DNA of 64,000 bases from Oerskovia paurometabola (GTDB lineage Bacteria; Actinomycetota; Actinomycetes; Actinomycetales; Cellulomonadaceae). The position numbers and the translations under genes were made by a program. The stretch is taken from NCBI RefSeq assembly GCF_016907365.1, contig NZ_JAFBBV010000001.1, positions 2,294,001-2,358,000 on the forward strand. The letters run 5' to 3'. The notes below the pieces were generated by a model. That model saw nothing but the letters and a program-made list of their open reading frames with translations. It ran no database searches and had not been told where the DNA came from. Shown here one piece after another: positions 17,364 to 26,884 of the stretch; positions within the stretch are counted from its first letter, which is position 1, and each line of letters begins with the position of its first letter.

Positions 17364-19835
17364 GTGGACCCGGACCCGATCGCCCGCCTGCTCGCCTCGC
17401 CGCCCGATCTCCCGGTCCGCCACCACCTGGCCGAGCTCACCGACGCCGTCCGGGACCGGGGCGTCGCCGTGCTCCAGGCTCCTCCCGGCACGGGCAAGAC
17501 GACCCTCGTCCCGCCGGCGCTCGCGGCCGTCCTGCCCGCGGGGCGCGTGATCGTGACCCAGCCGCGCCGGATCGCCGCGCGGGCTGCAGCCCGCCGGCTC
17601 GCGCACCTGCTCGGAGAGCCCGTCGGACGCACGGTGGGCTTCTCGGTGCGCGGGGAGTCCCGGACGGGTCCCGAGACGCGCGTCGAGGTCGTCACGACCG
17701 GCGTCCTGCTGCGCCGCCTCCAGCGCGACCCGGAGCTCGCGGGGGTCGGCGTCGTCGTGCTCGACGAGGTCCACGAGCGGCACCTCGACGCCGACCTCAC
17801 GCTGGCCCTGCTGGTCGACGTCCGGGCGACCCTGCGGCCCGACCTGGCCCTGGTCGCGATGTCCGCGACGATCGAGGCCGAGCGCACCGCGCACCTCCTG
17901 GGCGACGGGCTCCCCGCGCCGGTCGTGGTCGCGGACGGCAGCCTGTTCCCCGTCGAGGAGGTGTGGGCGCCGTCGCCCGGGCCGCGGCTCGACGAGCGCG
18001 GCGTGCCGCGCGCGTTCCTCGACCACGTCGCCGCGACCACGCGCCGAGCGCTGGTCGAGCAGTCCGGCGACGTGCTGGTCTTCGTGCCGGGCGCGGGCGA
18101 GGTCGACGGCGTCGCCCGCCGCCTGGCCGGCGTGGAGGCCGACGTCCGTCCGCTGCACGGGCGGCTGCCCGCGCGCGAGCAGGACCTGGCCCTGACGCCG
18201 GGGCCGCGTCGCCGGGTCGTGGTCTCCACGGCCGTCGCCGAGTCCTCGCTCACCGTGCCCGGGGTGCGGGTGGTCGTCGACGCCGGACTGTCCCGCGAGC
18301 CGCGCACCGACCACCGGCGCGGCCTCGCGGGTCTCGTGACGGTCCGCGTGAGCCGTGCGGCGGCCGAGCAGCGCGCCGGACGTGCCGGACGCGAGGGCCC
18401 GGGGGCCGTGTACCGCTGCTGGTCGCCCGGCGAGCACGCCCAGCTCGTCGCGCACCCGACGCCCGAGATCCTCACGGCCGACCTCGTCGCGTTCGCGCTC
18501 GAGCTCGCGTGCTGGGGGAGCCCGGACGGGGCGGGCCTCGCGCTCCTGGACGCCCCGCCCGCGGCCGCGATGTCGGTCGCGCACACGACCCTCGAAGCCC
18601 TCGGCGCGGTCCACCCGGACGGGACGGTCACAGCCCGGGGACGTGAGATCGCGCGCGTCCCGGCCGACCCCCGGCTCGCGCGGGCCCTCCTGGACGCGAG
18701 CGACGTCGTCGGGCCGCGGCTCGCCGCCGAGGTGGTCGCCCTCCTGTCCGACGACGTGCGCGCACCCGGTGCGGACCTCGTCGCCGCCCTGCGGGACGCC
18801 CGGCGGGGCGGCCCGGCGAGCGGGGCGTGGCGCGCGCAGGCCGAGCGGCTCCAGGGTCTCGCTCCCGCGCCGGGGCGGGGACGCCGCGAGGACCTGAGCC
18901 TGGACCTCGCGGTCGGGCTCGTCGTCGCGCTCGCGCACCCCGACCGGGTCGCGCGCAGGCGGCCGAACGGGTCGACGTACCTCATGGTCTCGGGCACCGG
19001 GGCCGCGCTGCCGCCCGGGTCCCCGCTCGCGGGGTACGACTGGCTCGCCGTCGCGGACGCCGACCGCGGCGCCGGCAGGCGCGACGCGACGATCCGCTCG
19101 GCCGCACCCGTCGACGAGGACCTCGCGTACGAGGCCGCGTCCGCGGCCCTGCGCGAGGACGACACCGTCACGTGGTCGGGCGGGCGCATCCAGGCGCGGC
19201 GCACGACGCGGCTCGGCGCGATCGAGCTCGCCTCGCAGAAGGTCGCCGACCCGCCCGCCGACCAGGTCGTCGCGGCGCTGCGCACCGGGCTCGAGCGCGA
19301 GGGCCTCGACGTCCTGCCCTGGCGCGAGCCCGCGCGCGAGCTGAGGCACCGGCTCGCGTTCCTGCACCGCGCCCTGGGCGAACCGTGGCCCGACGTGTCG
19401 GACGAGGCCCTGCTCGCGGGGCTCGACACGTGGCTCGGCCCCGACCTCGCCCGGGTCCGCTCGGCAGCCGACCTCCAGCGCCTCGACGTGACCAGCGCCC
19501 TGCGGCGCCTGCTGCCGTGGCCCGCGGCGGGCCGGCTCGACGAGCTCGCCCCCGTGCGCGTCGACCTGCCCGGGGGACGCAGCGCCCGCCTCGACTACAC
19601 CGGGGACCAGCCCGTGCTCGCCGTCAAGGTGCAGGACGCCTTCGGGTGGCGGGCCACGCCCCGCGTCGCCGACGGACGCGTGCCCGTGCTGCTGCACCTG
19701 CTGTCCCCGGCCAGGCGCCCCGCCGCGATCACCGCGGACCTCGAGTCGTTCTGGGGAACGGGATACGCGCAGGTGCGCGCCGAGCTGCGCCGCCGCTACC
19801 CCAAGCACGACTGGCCCGAGGACCCGACGGCCTGA
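17364..19835 (+). CDS. hrpB: ATP-dependent helicase HrpB
   Basis: An 823-aa DEAH-box helicase of the HrpB family, about the usual length. The P-loop APPGTGKTT is near residues 38-46, the DEVH box near 133-136, and SAT motif III in VAMSATIEAE. Motifs V-VI are around ESSLTVPGVRVVVDAGLSR and QRAGRAGREGPG. The helicase core is followed by the HrpB C-terminal region. The GTG at 17364 has GGGGGAG about 9 nt upstream and begins 29 nt after the amt stop, so the two may be co-transcribed. The cellular role is poorly defined in actinobacteria. Confidence 0.92.
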   Translation: MDPDPIARLLASPPDLPVRHHLAELTDAVRDRGVAVLQAPPGTGKTTLVPPALAAVLPAGRVIVTQPRRIAARAAARRLAHLLGEPVGRTVGFSVRGESRTGPETRVEVVTTGVLLRRLQRDPELAGVGVVVLDEVHERHLDADLTLALLVDVRATLRPDLALVAMSATIEAERTAHLLGDGLPAPVVVADGSLFPVEEVWAPSPGPRLDERGVPRAFLDHVAATTRRALVEQSGDVLVFVPGAGEVDGVARRLAGVEADVRPLHGRLPAREQDLALTPGPRRRVVVSTAVAESSLTVPGVRVVVDAGLSREPRTDHRRGLAGLVTVRVSRAAAEQRAGRAGREGPGAVYRCWSPGEHAQLVAHPTPEILTADLVAFALELACWGSPDGAGLALLDAPPAAAMSVAHTTLEALGAVHPDGTVTARGREIARVPADPRLARALLDASDVVGPRLAAEVVALLSDDVRAPGADLVAALRDARRGGPASGAWRAQAERLQGLAPAPGRGRREDLSLDLAVGLVVALAHPDRVARRRPNGSTYLMVSGTGAALPPGSPLAGYDWLAVADADRGAGRRDATIRSAAPVDEDLAYEAASAALREDDTVTWSGGRIQARRTTRLGAIELASQKVADPPADQVVAALRTGLEREGLDVLPWREPARELRHRLAFLHRALGEPWPDVSDEALLAGLDTWLGPDLARVRSAADLQRLDVTSALRRLLPWPAAGRLDELAPVRVDLPGGRSARLDYTGDQPVLAVKVQDAFGWRATPRVADGRVPVLLHLLSPARRPAAITADLESFWGTGYAQVRAELRRRYPKHDWPEDPTA

Positions 19836-19944
19836 TCGGGTCCGCGCTGCCGCCGAGCGGCGCTGCCCCCGAACGGCGCAGCGCCTGCGCGGCCACCGGC
19901 CTACGCTGGGACGGACCGCGACGGAACCCGGCGAGGAGCGCACC

Positions 19945-20505
19945 GTGGCACAGCTGACCTGCACCGGCATCATGTCCCTCGACGGCTACGTCGCCGACGC
20001 CTCCGGCTCGTTCGGGTGGAGCGCCCCCGACGAGGAGGTGCACGCGTTCGTCGACGACCTCGAGCGCTCCGTCGGGACCTTCCTCCTGGGGCGCCGCGTC
20101 TACGAGGTCATGCGCGTGTGGGACGACCCGGCCATGCTCGACGACGAGTCGCCCGCCGTGCGCGACTACGCGCGCATCTGGCGCGACGTGGACAAGGTCG
20201 TGTACTCGACCACGCTCGACGACCCGGGCCTGGCGCGCACGCGCGTCGAGCGGTCGTTCGACCCGGTCTCCGCCCGCGCGCTCGTCGACCGCGCCGAGCG
20301 CGAGGTCGGCATCGGCGGACCGACCCTGGCCGCGCAGGCGCTCGCGGCCGGGATCGTCGACGAGGTGCGGGTCTTCGTGCACCCAGTGCTGGTGGGCGGC
20401 GGCACGTCCTTCTACCCCGCGGGCGTCCGGCTCGACCTCGAGCTGCTCGACGAGCGCCGCTTCACGGGCGGCGTGGTCTACACGAGGTACCGCGTCGCGA
20501 GCTGA
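19945..20505 (+). CDS. Dihydrofolate reductase family protein 2
   Basis: A 186-aa protein with the RibD-C/DHFR fold. It has TGIMSLDGYVADASGSFGW, FLLGRRVYEVMRVW, IGGPTLAAQALAAGIVDEV and HPVLVGGGTSF, a better match to the family consensus than the paralogue at 13323. The GTG at 19945 is preceded by GAGGAG. It probably reduces a small molecule with NADPH; the substrate is unknown. It is followed 80 nt later by mgtE, on the same strand. Confidence 0.85.
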   Translation: MAQLTCTGIMSLDGYVADASGSFGWSAPDEEVHAFVDDLERSVGTFLLGRRVYEVMRVWDDPAMLDDESPAVRDYARIWRDVDKVVYSTTLDDPGLARTRVERSFDPVSARALVDRAEREVGIGGPTLAAQALAAGIVDEVRVFVHPVLVGGGTSFYPAGVRLDLELLDERRFTGGVVYTRYRVAS

Positions 20506-20585
20506 CGCGCTCCCGTGCCGTGGGCCTCGTCACGTCGTGCCGTCTCCGCCGGGCCTGTGGTCGGCCGTCCTGAGAAGGTGGGGCC

Positions 20586-21914
20586 ATGCGCGCACACTCC
20601 GAGCCCCGGACCGAGCGACCCCACGACCTGGAGGACCTGCAGCACCGCATCGCGAGCATGGACACGCAGGAGGTCGTCGACGAGCTCGGGCGCCTGGGCG
20701 ACCAGCGGCGCGCGGTCGCGTTCCGCCTGCTGCCCAAGGGGCGCGCGGTCGAGGTCTTCGAGGACCTCGACCCGGCGATCCAGGCGGAGCTCGTCGAGGC
20801 GTTGCGGTCCGAGGCGACCGCGGAGATCTTCGCGGCCCTCGACCCGGACGACCGGGCGTCGCTGCTCGACGAGCTGCCCGCGGGTGTCGCGGCCCGGCTC
20901 CTGGGCGGGCTGGGGCCCGACGAGCGGGCCCTGACGACCGCGCTGCTCGGGTATCCCGAGGACAGCGCGGGCAGGCGCATGTCCCCCAGGGTGGCGTCGG
21001 TGCGGCGTGGCACGAGCGTCGCGGGGGCCCTCGACGCGCTGCGCCGGGCGGGCGACGACGTCGAGACGATCTACACCGTGCCCGTCCTCGGTGCCGGGCG
21101 CGTGGTCGAGGGCGTCGTGTCGTTGCGCCGGCTGCTCGTGAGCGACCCGGACGCCCTGGTCGAGGACGTCATGTCCCCGGCCGTGACGGTCGAGGCGACC
21201 GACGACCAGGAGCACGCGGCCAACGTCGTGCGCGACGGCGGGTACGTCGCGGTGCCCGTGGTCGACCACGAACGCCGCCTCCTGGGCGTGCTCACGGTCG
21301 ACGACGCGATGCGCATCCTCGAGGCCGAGGACGACGAGGACTCTGCCCGCGTGGGTGGCTCGGAGCCGCTGCGCCGCCCGTACCTGACCGTCTCGGTCCT
21401 GGGGCTGGTGCGGGCGCGCGTGGTGTGGCTCCTGCTGCTGATCGTCGCGGCGAGCCTCACGGTCGGGGTGCAGAGCTACTTCGAGGCCGAGCTCGACGCG
21501 GTCGTGGCGCTCGCGCTGTTCATCCCGCTGCTCATCGGCACGGGCGGGAACGCGGGGTCCCAGGCCGCGACGACCGTGGTCCGCGCGCTGGCGGTGGGTG
21601 ACATCCGCCGCGGCGACCTGCTGCGCGTCGTGGGGCGCGAGATGCTCACCGGCCTCCTGCTCGGGACGGTGCTCGCCGCGGTCGGCTTCGGTCCGGCGGC
21701 GTGGGTCGCGGGGGTCTCGATCGCGCAGGTGCTCGCGATCACGGTCGTGGGGGTGTGCGTGCTCGCGACGACGGTCGGGTCGAGCATCCCGATCCTGGCG
21801 CGCCGCGTGGGTATCGACCCGGCGATCGTCGCGGCGCCCTTCATCTCGACGTTCGTCGACACCCTGGGGCTGGTCATCTACTTCTCGGTGGCGAAGGTGG
21901 TCCTGGGCATCTGA
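20586..21914 (+). CDS. mgtE: Magnesium transporter MgtE
   Basis: A 442-aa Mg2+ channel subunit. The order is an N-domain of short helical repeats (residues about 10-130, e.g. LLDELPAGVAARLLGGL), a CBS pair (about 135-255, with VAVPVVDHERRLLGVLTVDDAM), a connecting helix, and five C-terminal membrane helices beginning near RARVVWLLLLIVAASL and including the pore segment GTGGNAGSQA. In known MgtE proteins Mg2+ binding between the N and CBS domains closes the pore. This is the second Mg2+ transporter in the window after corA. Confidence 0.93.
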   Translation: MRAHSEPRTERPHDLEDLQHRIASMDTQEVVDELGRLGDQRRAVAFRLLPKGRAVEVFEDLDPAIQAELVEALRSEATAEIFAALDPDDRASLLDELPAGVAARLLGGLGPDERALTTALLGYPEDSAGRRMSPRVASVRRGTSVAGALDALRRAGDDVETIYTVPVLGAGRVVEGVVSLRRLLVSDPDALVEDVMSPAVTVEATDDQEHAANVVRDGGYVAVPVVDHERRLLGVLTVDDAMRILEAEDDEDSARVGGSEPLRRPYLTVSVLGLVRARVVWLLLLIVAASLTVGVQSYFEAELDAVVALALFIPLLIGTGGNAGSQAATTVVRALAVGDIRRGDLLRVVGREMLTGLLLGTVLAAVGFGPAAWVAGVSIAQVLAITVVGVCVLATTVGSSIPILARRVGIDPAIVAAPFISTFVDTLGLVIYFSVAKVVLGI

Positions 21915-21921
21915 GGCGCGC

Positions 21922-23067
21922 TCAGTCCTGCGGGGGCCGCGCACCTCGGACCTGCGCGGACCGGCGGCGCGCGCCCACGACGCTCAGCGACATCGCGGCA
22001 AGGACCGCGAGGGCGGCGATCACCCAGCCGTAGGCCGGGACCTCGGGAGTCGTCGTCGCGCCCGGCGGGGTCGGGTTCCCGGAGGGCGTCCCGCTGCCCG
22101 ACGGCGTCGCCCCCGTCTCCCGCGCAGCCGCGGCTCGCGTGTCGGTCGCGTCGCCCGGCGTCTGCGGGCCGGTCGCGCGAGACTCGGCCGCGGCGCCGTC
22201 GGCGCCGTCGGTGCCGTCGGGGACTGCGGGACCGGCGGGAGCCGCGGGTGCTGGCGCCGGGGTGGGCGGCGGGTCGAGGGCGAGCGCTGCCGTGGTCGCG
22301 GGGCCCACGACGCCGTCCGGGGCGAGACCCCGCGCGCCCTGGAACGCGACGACCGCGGCGGACGTCGCGGGGCCGTACGCACCGTCGGCCGCGAGGTCCT
22401 GGCCGTGGAGTCGCAGTCGTTCCTGGAGGGCCTGGACCTCGGGCCCCGAGGCGCCGAGCACCAGGCCGAGGGGGGAGCGGGGCCGGCCGGCCGCAGACCT
22501 GCCTGTTTTGTCCGTTCCGCCCGTCGTGCCCGCGGCGGCCGGCGAGCGGGCCGACCGGTCGGGAGCCGCCTGCGCCGGCGGCTGCGCGGGAGCAGAAGGG
22601 GCCGCACCGGGGTAGGCGGCGAACACCTCGGCGACGTAGGCGCCCCCGGCGGCGTCGGTCGCGTACCCGACCCCGACCGACGTGAACGTCGAGGACAGGA
22701 TGTTGGCCCGGTGCCCCGGGGAGCCCATGAGGCTCGCGTGCAGGCCCGACGGCGACGGGTCGGTGGACCACGCCACGTTCTCGCCCCACGAGGACCAGCC
22801 GCCAGGGATCTGCGCGCCCGTCGACGGGTTGTGGCTCATCGAGCCGTTCGCGGCCATCCGCTCGGCCCACGCCTGGGCGACGCCGGCGAGCCCGGGGTCG
22901 TGCGCCAGGGGCGCGAGCCCCGCGGACGAGCGCGCGCCGTTCACGAGACCCACCACGTCCCCGGCCCCCGAGGCCCGGGCCGGTGCGCCCGTGCTCAGGC
23001 CCACCGGCACCGTCAGCACGAGGGTCGTGAGCGCGACGAGGAGCGTGGTCATCCGGCGTGCGCGCAC
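21922..23067 (-). CDS. Secreted CAP-domain protein with peptidoglycan-binding domain and C-terminal anchor
   Basis: A 381-aa surface protein. A signal peptide (about residues 1-33, MTTLLVALTTLVLTVPVG core) is followed by a CAP/SCP-like domain (about 35-155) with WAERMAANGSMSHNP, WGENVAW and SPGHRANILSS. A PG_binding_1 repeat follows (about 200-260, LGASGPEVQALQERLRLHG), then a Pro/Ala/Thr-rich stalk, one membrane helix (about 345-367) and a basic tail. No LPXTG motif is seen, so anchoring is by the helix. The GTG at 23067 has GGGAGG at the right distance. It is convergent with mgtE (7 nt apart). CAP function in bacteria is mostly unknown. Confidence 0.85.
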   Translation of the reverse strand: MRARRMTTLLVALTTLVLTVPVGLSTGAPARASGAGDVVGLVNGARSSAGLAPLAHDPGLAGVAQAWAERMAANGSMSHNPSTGAQIPGGWSSWGENVAWSTDPSPSGLHASLMGSPGHRANILSSTFTSVGVGYATDAAGGAYVAEVFAAYPGAAPSAPAQPPAQAAPDRSARSPAAAGTTGGTDKTGRSAAGRPRSPLGLVLGASGPEVQALQERLRLHGQDLAADGAYGPATSAAVVAFQGARGLAPDGVVGPATTAALALDPPPTPAPAPAAPAGPAVPDGTDGADGAAAESRATGPQTPGDATDTRAAAARETGATPSGSGTPSGNPTPPGATTTPEVPAYGWVIAALAVLAAMSLSVVGARRRSAQVRGARPPQD

Positions 23068-23167
23068 GGTGCCTCCCGGGTGGTCGGGCAAGGACGGGTC
23101 GGGTCCACTGTGCCGTGACCGGGTCGCTCGTGCGCGCGGGCGGCGCCTCGAGCGCCTCGGTGCCCCC

Positions 23168-23455
23168 TCAGCCCTGCGGGTCGAGGGCTGCCTGGGAGAG
23201 CTTCCACTCGCGGTACCTCTCGCGCAGGCACACCGCGCACGGCCGGTACCCGGCGGCGATCGCGGTCTCCTCGTCGGCGAAGAACACGCGATGGGTCACG
23301 TAGCCTCCGCGCGCGATCGCGCGGGCGGCGCCGGGGCAGTCGAGCCGGCCGTAGATCCGGGAGCGTCGGTGGCCGCCGAGAGTCCCGGGGACGGTGCTGA
23401 GGGTCGGGACGCGGTCGGGTCCGAGCAGTCGGTAGAGCCGTGGCGTCGTGCTCAC
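23168..23455 (-). CDS. Small Ada-type metal-binding domain protein
   Basis: A 95-aa protein resembling the stand-alone Ada zinc-binding fold: GRLDCPGAARAIARGGYVTH, RVFFADEETAIAAGYRPC and then CAVC before a C-terminal helix. In Ada four Cys bind zinc and one accepts methyl groups from DNA phosphates. Here one Cys lies in the first half and two in the CxxC, so the ligand set may be completed by His or be reduced. The GTG at 23455 has AGGAG upstream. No methyltransferase domain or gene is adjacent. The function is unknown. Confidence 0.72.
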   Translation of the reverse strand: MSTTPRLYRLLGPDRVPTLSTVPGTLGGHRRSRIYGRLDCPGAARAIARGGYVTHRVFFADEETAIAAGYRPCAVCLRERYREWKLSQAALDPQG

Positions 23456-23660
23456 GGGGGCGCTCCTGGGGCGGGGAGACCGGGCGGACGTGCTCACCTT
23501 CGTAGACGCCCGTGCCGTGCGCGACGTGAGGTGGCGTGCTGGGGTGTGAGGTGGGGAGCGGCGCCGTCGGGCGGGGCGGGCTTCCTGATGCCGACCGCGG
23601 CCCGCGCGGATACGTTCGCCCGTGAGGCGCGCACTGCGCCCACGGTCGAGAGGCGGGCGC

Positions 23661-25457
23661 ATGCCGACGAGCACCAGGCCACCCACACGCGCGCAGCGAC
23701 CGTGGTTCGTGTTCGCGTCCCTGCAGGGATACCGCGGGGCCTGGCTGCGGGGCGACGTGGTCGCGGGCCTGACCGTGTGGGCCGTCCTCGTGCCCGAGTC
23801 GCTTGCGTACGCGACCATCGCGGGCGTCTCGCCCGTCGTGGGCCTGTACGCCGCGGTGCCCTCGCTGATCCTGTACGCGGCGTTCGGCAGCTCGCGCCAC
23901 CTGGTCGTGGGGCCCATGTCCGCGACGGCGGCCCTGTCCGCGAGCGTGGTCGCCGCCTTCCGGCCCGGCGACGACGCCGCGTTCGTCGCGCTGACCACGG
24001 CCGTCGCGCTCGTGACCGGGGTCCTGTGCCTGGTGGCGGGCATCGCGCGCCTCGGGTTCCTGGCCTCGTTCATCTCCGAGCCCGTGCTCAAGGGGTTCAT
24101 CGTGGGCCTCGCGCTCACGATCGTGATCGGGCAGGTGCCCGCCCTGCTGGGCGTCGACAAGGGCGAGGGGAACTTCTTCGAGAAGCTCTGGACGATCCTC
24201 ACCGAGCTCGGCACGGCGCACCCCCTGACCGTGGTCCTGGGCCTGGGGTCCCTCGCGGCGGTCCTCGCGATCAAGCGCTGGCTGCCCAAGGTGCCCGGCT
24301 CGCTCGTCGTGGTCGGGATCGGGATCGCCCTGGTCCTGCTGCTCGGGCTCGACGACGACGGCGTCGACATCGTCGGCCCCATCCAGGCCGGGCTCCCTGC
24401 GCTCGGCCTCCCGACGGGCGTCGACCGGAACACCTGGACCGACCTGGTCGGCCCGGCCGCGGGCGTCATGCTCGTGGGCTTCGCCGAGGCCTTGGGTGCC
24501 GCCAAGACGTACGCCTCGCGCGAGGGCTACGACATCGACGCCAACCGCGAGCTCGTCGGCATGGGCGCCGCGAACCTCGGCTCGGGCCTCGCGTCCGGGA
24601 TGGTCGTCAACGGCAGCCTGTCCAAGACCGCGGTCAACGGCGGCGCGGGCGCCAGGAGCCAGGTCTCGGGCCTCGTCGCCGCGGCGCTGACCCTCCTGAC
24701 GCTGCTGTTCCTCACGCCCGTGTTCGAGTCCCTGCCCGAGGCCACGCTCGCGGCCGTCGTCATCGCCGCCGTGATCGAGCTCGTCGACGTCAAGGCCCTG
24801 CGTCGCCTGTACCGCCTCGCGACGCCGCGCTCCAAGGCCCTGTACGGGGGAGCGGCCCGGCACGACTTCTGGGCGGCGCTCGCGGCCATGCTCGGCGTCC
24901 TGGTGTTCGACACCCTGCCTGGCCTCGTGCTCGGGATCGTCTTGTCCCTCTTCCTGCTCCTGGACCGGGCCTCGCGGCCCCACGTGGCCGTGCTCGTGCG
25001 CAGCTCGCACGGCGTGTGGGTCGACCGCGCGCGGCGCATCGCCACGGGCAAGGACGGGGGCCGGGGCGTCGAGGGGGCGCTCGTGGTGCGCGTCGAGTCG
25101 GGCCTGTTCTTCGCCAACGCGGACACCGTGCGCGCGGCGGTCCGGCGCCTGGTCGCCGACGCGTCGCCGCGCGTCGTGGTCCTCGACGCCGAGACCGTGC
25201 CGTTCGTGGACGTCGAGGCCGCCGAGATGCTCGTGACCCTGCACCGCGACCTCGACCGGGTCGGTGCGCGCCTGGCCCTGGCCCGCGACGTGGGTCAGGT
25301 GCGGGACGTCCTGCGCGGCGCCGTCGGGCCGGACGAGATGCCACCCACCTACCCCGACGTCGACACCGCGCTGCGCGACCTCCTGCCCGCCGCGGCCGCA
25401 GGCTCGGGCTCGGCCGGGGGCGCGGGAGAGCCCGCCGCGGGCGCGTCGCCCGCCTGA
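23661..25457 (+). CDS. SulP family anion transporter with STAS domain
   Basis: A 598-aa transporter for sulfate, bicarbonate or a related anion. The membrane domain spans about residues 25-445, with AVLVPESLAYATIAGVSPVV, the SulP GPMSATAALSA motif and EALGAAKTYASREGYDIDAN. A cytosolic STAS domain (about 465-575) carries VVVLDAETVPFVDVEAAEML. The ATG at 23661 has GAGAGG upstream. A leaderless GTG at 23622, 5 nt after TACGTT (23611-23616), would add 13 basic residues and is a real alternative. No carbonic anhydrase or cys gene is nearby to indicate the substrate. Confidence 0.88.
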   Translation: MPTSTRPPTRAQRPWFVFASLQGYRGAWLRGDVVAGLTVWAVLVPESLAYATIAGVSPVVGLYAAVPSLILYAAFGSSRHLVVGPMSATAALSASVVAAFRPGDDAAFVALTTAVALVTGVLCLVAGIARLGFLASFISEPVLKGFIVGLALTIVIGQVPALLGVDKGEGNFFEKLWTILTELGTAHPLTVVLGLGSLAAVLAIKRWLPKVPGSLVVVGIGIALVLLLGLDDDGVDIVGPIQAGLPALGLPTGVDRNTWTDLVGPAAGVMLVGFAEALGAAKTYASREGYDIDANRELVGMGAANLGSGLASGMVVNGSLSKTAVNGGAGARSQVSGLVAAALTLLTLLFLTPVFESLPEATLAAVVIAAVIELVDVKALRRLYRLATPRSKALYGGAARHDFWAALAAMLGVLVFDTLPGLVLGIVLSLFLLLDRASRPHVAVLVRSSHGVWVDRARRIATGKDGGRGVEGALVVRVESGLFFANADTVRAAVRRLVADASPRVVVLDAETVPFVDVEAAEMLVTLHRDLDRVGARLALARDVGQVRDVLRGAVGPDEMPPTYPDVDTALRDLLPAAAAGSGSAGGAGEPAAGASPA

Positions 25458-25632
25458 CTCCCGCCTGCCCGACGCCGCCGGCGCACCGCGCGGCCTCCCG
25501 CAGCCCGTCGACCGTGGCCCTTCGCGCGCGGTCGGCCGGGCGCAGCACTACGGTCGGGATGACCGGACCCGCGGGCAGCCGCGAGACCCGGGACGCGGCG
25601 CCGACCGGCGGCGCACGACGAGAGGAAGTGCC

Positions 25633-26301
25633 GTGGGCCCAGCCGTCGGTCAGTCCCTGCCCATCGCGGTGGGAGTCCTCATCAGCCCCATGCCCATCGT
25701 GGCGGTCGTGCTGATGCTCGTCAGCAGGAAGGCGAAGGCCAACGGCTTCTCGTTCCTGCTGGGGTGGATCGTGGGGATCGCGGCCCTCGGGTCGATCGTG
25801 CTGCTCGTGGCCGGCGCTGCCACGCCCGACGCGTCCGGGCCCCCGGCGTGGGCGAGCGTCGTCAAGATCGTCCTGGGCGTCCTGCTGCTGCTCCTCGCGG
25901 TCTCGCAGTGGCGCGGACGCCCGCGCGAGGGCGCGAGCCCCCAGCCGCCGAGGTGGATGAGCGCGATCGACGCCTTCACGCCCGTCAAGGCGTTCGGCCT
26001 CGCGGTCCTGCTCGGGGCGGTCAACCCCAAGAACCTGCTGCTCGTCGTGTCCGGCGCCGCGGCGATCGCCGCCGCGACGCCCGAGACGTCCGAGCAGCTC
26101 GGGGCCCTCGCGGTGTTCGTCGTCGTGGCGAGCCTGGGGGTCGCGGCCCCCGTCGCGATCTACCTGGCCATGGGATCCCGGGCAGCGACGCTGCTCGACG
26201 GGCTCAAGGCCTGGATGATCCAGAACAACGCCGTCATCATGGCCGTGCTGCTCCTGGTGCTCGGGGCCAAGATGATCGGTGACGGGATCACGGCGCTGTG
26301 A
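25633..26301 (+). CDS. GAP (Sap/LysE-like) family membrane protein
   Basis: A 222-aa integral membrane protein with about six helices, beginning with IAVGVLISPMPIVAVVLMLVS and including VKAFGLAVLLGAVNPKNLLLVV. These resemble the GAP/Sap proteins that export peptidoglycolipids in mycobacteria and the wider LysE fold. The GTG at 25633 follows AGAGGAAG. Its stop overlaps the start of the fur-like gene (GTGA), so expression is coupled to a metal regulator. That suggests a metal- or envelope-linked exporter, though the cargo is unknown. Confidence 0.75.
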   Translation: MGPAVGQSLPIAVGVLISPMPIVAVVLMLVSRKAKANGFSFLLGWIVGIAALGSIVLLVAGAATPDASGPPAWASVVKIVLGVLLLLLAVSQWRGRPREGASPQPPRWMSAIDAFTPVKAFGLAVLLGAVNPKNLLLVVSGAAAIAAATPETSEQLGALAVFVVVASLGVAAPVAIYLAMGSRAATLLDGLKAWMIQNNAVIMAVLLLVLGAKMIGDGITAL

Positions 26302-26762
26302 GCGAGGCGGCGGGCGCGGTGCCGCAGACCGACGAGCGGGTCCAGGCGGCGCTCGACCTCCTGCGGGCCGGCGGGCACCGTGTGACCGAGGCGCGCCGCG
26401 CCGTCCTGGAGGTCCTCGCGACCGAGGAGGGGCACCCGAGCGCCGACGAGCTGTGCACCCGGGTCCACGACCGGCACCCGGGCATCCACCGGGCCACGGT
26501 CTACCGCACGGTCGACCGGCTCACGACGCTGGGCGTGGTGACGCACGTGCACATCGGTGGTGGTGCGACGGCCTACCACCTGGCCCCGGGCGGACCCGTG
26601 CGCGAGCACCTGCACGCGATCTGCGACTCGTGCGGGCGGATCATCGACCTGCCGGGCGACCTGCTCGACCCCGTGACCACCTGGCTCTCGACCGAGGCAG
26701 GCTTCACGCTCGCCCCGGCGCACGTCGCGCTGTCCGGCACGTGCGCGGACTGCCGGGTGTGA
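26298..26762 (+). CDS. Fur family metalloregulator
   Basis: A 154-aa Fur/Zur-type repressor. The N-terminal winged helix includes GHRVTEARRAVLEVL and HRATVYRTVDRLTTLGVV (about residues 25-85). The dimer domain has EHLHAICDSCG and a C-terminal CADC, giving the two CxxC pairs of a structural zinc site. The first His/Glu set of the regulatory site lies around HVHIGGGATAYHL. Whether it senses zinc or iron cannot be decided from sequence. It is translationally coupled to the membrane protein upstream. Confidence 0.88.
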   Translation: MSEAAGAVPQTDERVQAALDLLRAGGHRVTEARRAVLEVLATEEGHPSADELCTRVHDRHPGIHRATVYRTVDRLTTLGVVTHVHIGGGATAYHLAPGGPVREHLHAICDSCGRIIDLPGDLLDPVTTWLSTEAGFTLAPAHVALSGTCADCRV

Positions 26763-26848
26763 AGGCCACCGCGGGGGGAGCGCGACGCCCGAGGGTCGGT
26801 CGACCGTGCTCGTCCGCGCGACCGGCGCGCGATCTCCCCGAAAAACCC

Positions 26849-26879
26849 TTGCCCTTGCCCGGGGGCAGGCCGCTACTGT
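26849..26879 (+). promoter_or_regulatory. Candidate promoter of the structured RNA/HNH transcript
   Basis: TTGCCC (26849-26854) is followed after 19 bp by TACTGT (26874-26879). The duplicated TTGCCC at 26855 gives a 13-bp spacer, so the first copy is the better -35. Transcription from about 26886 would leave a roughly 365-nt leader before the HNH start, far longer than any other leader in the window. Confidence 0.4.
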
Positions 26880-26884
26880 GGTGC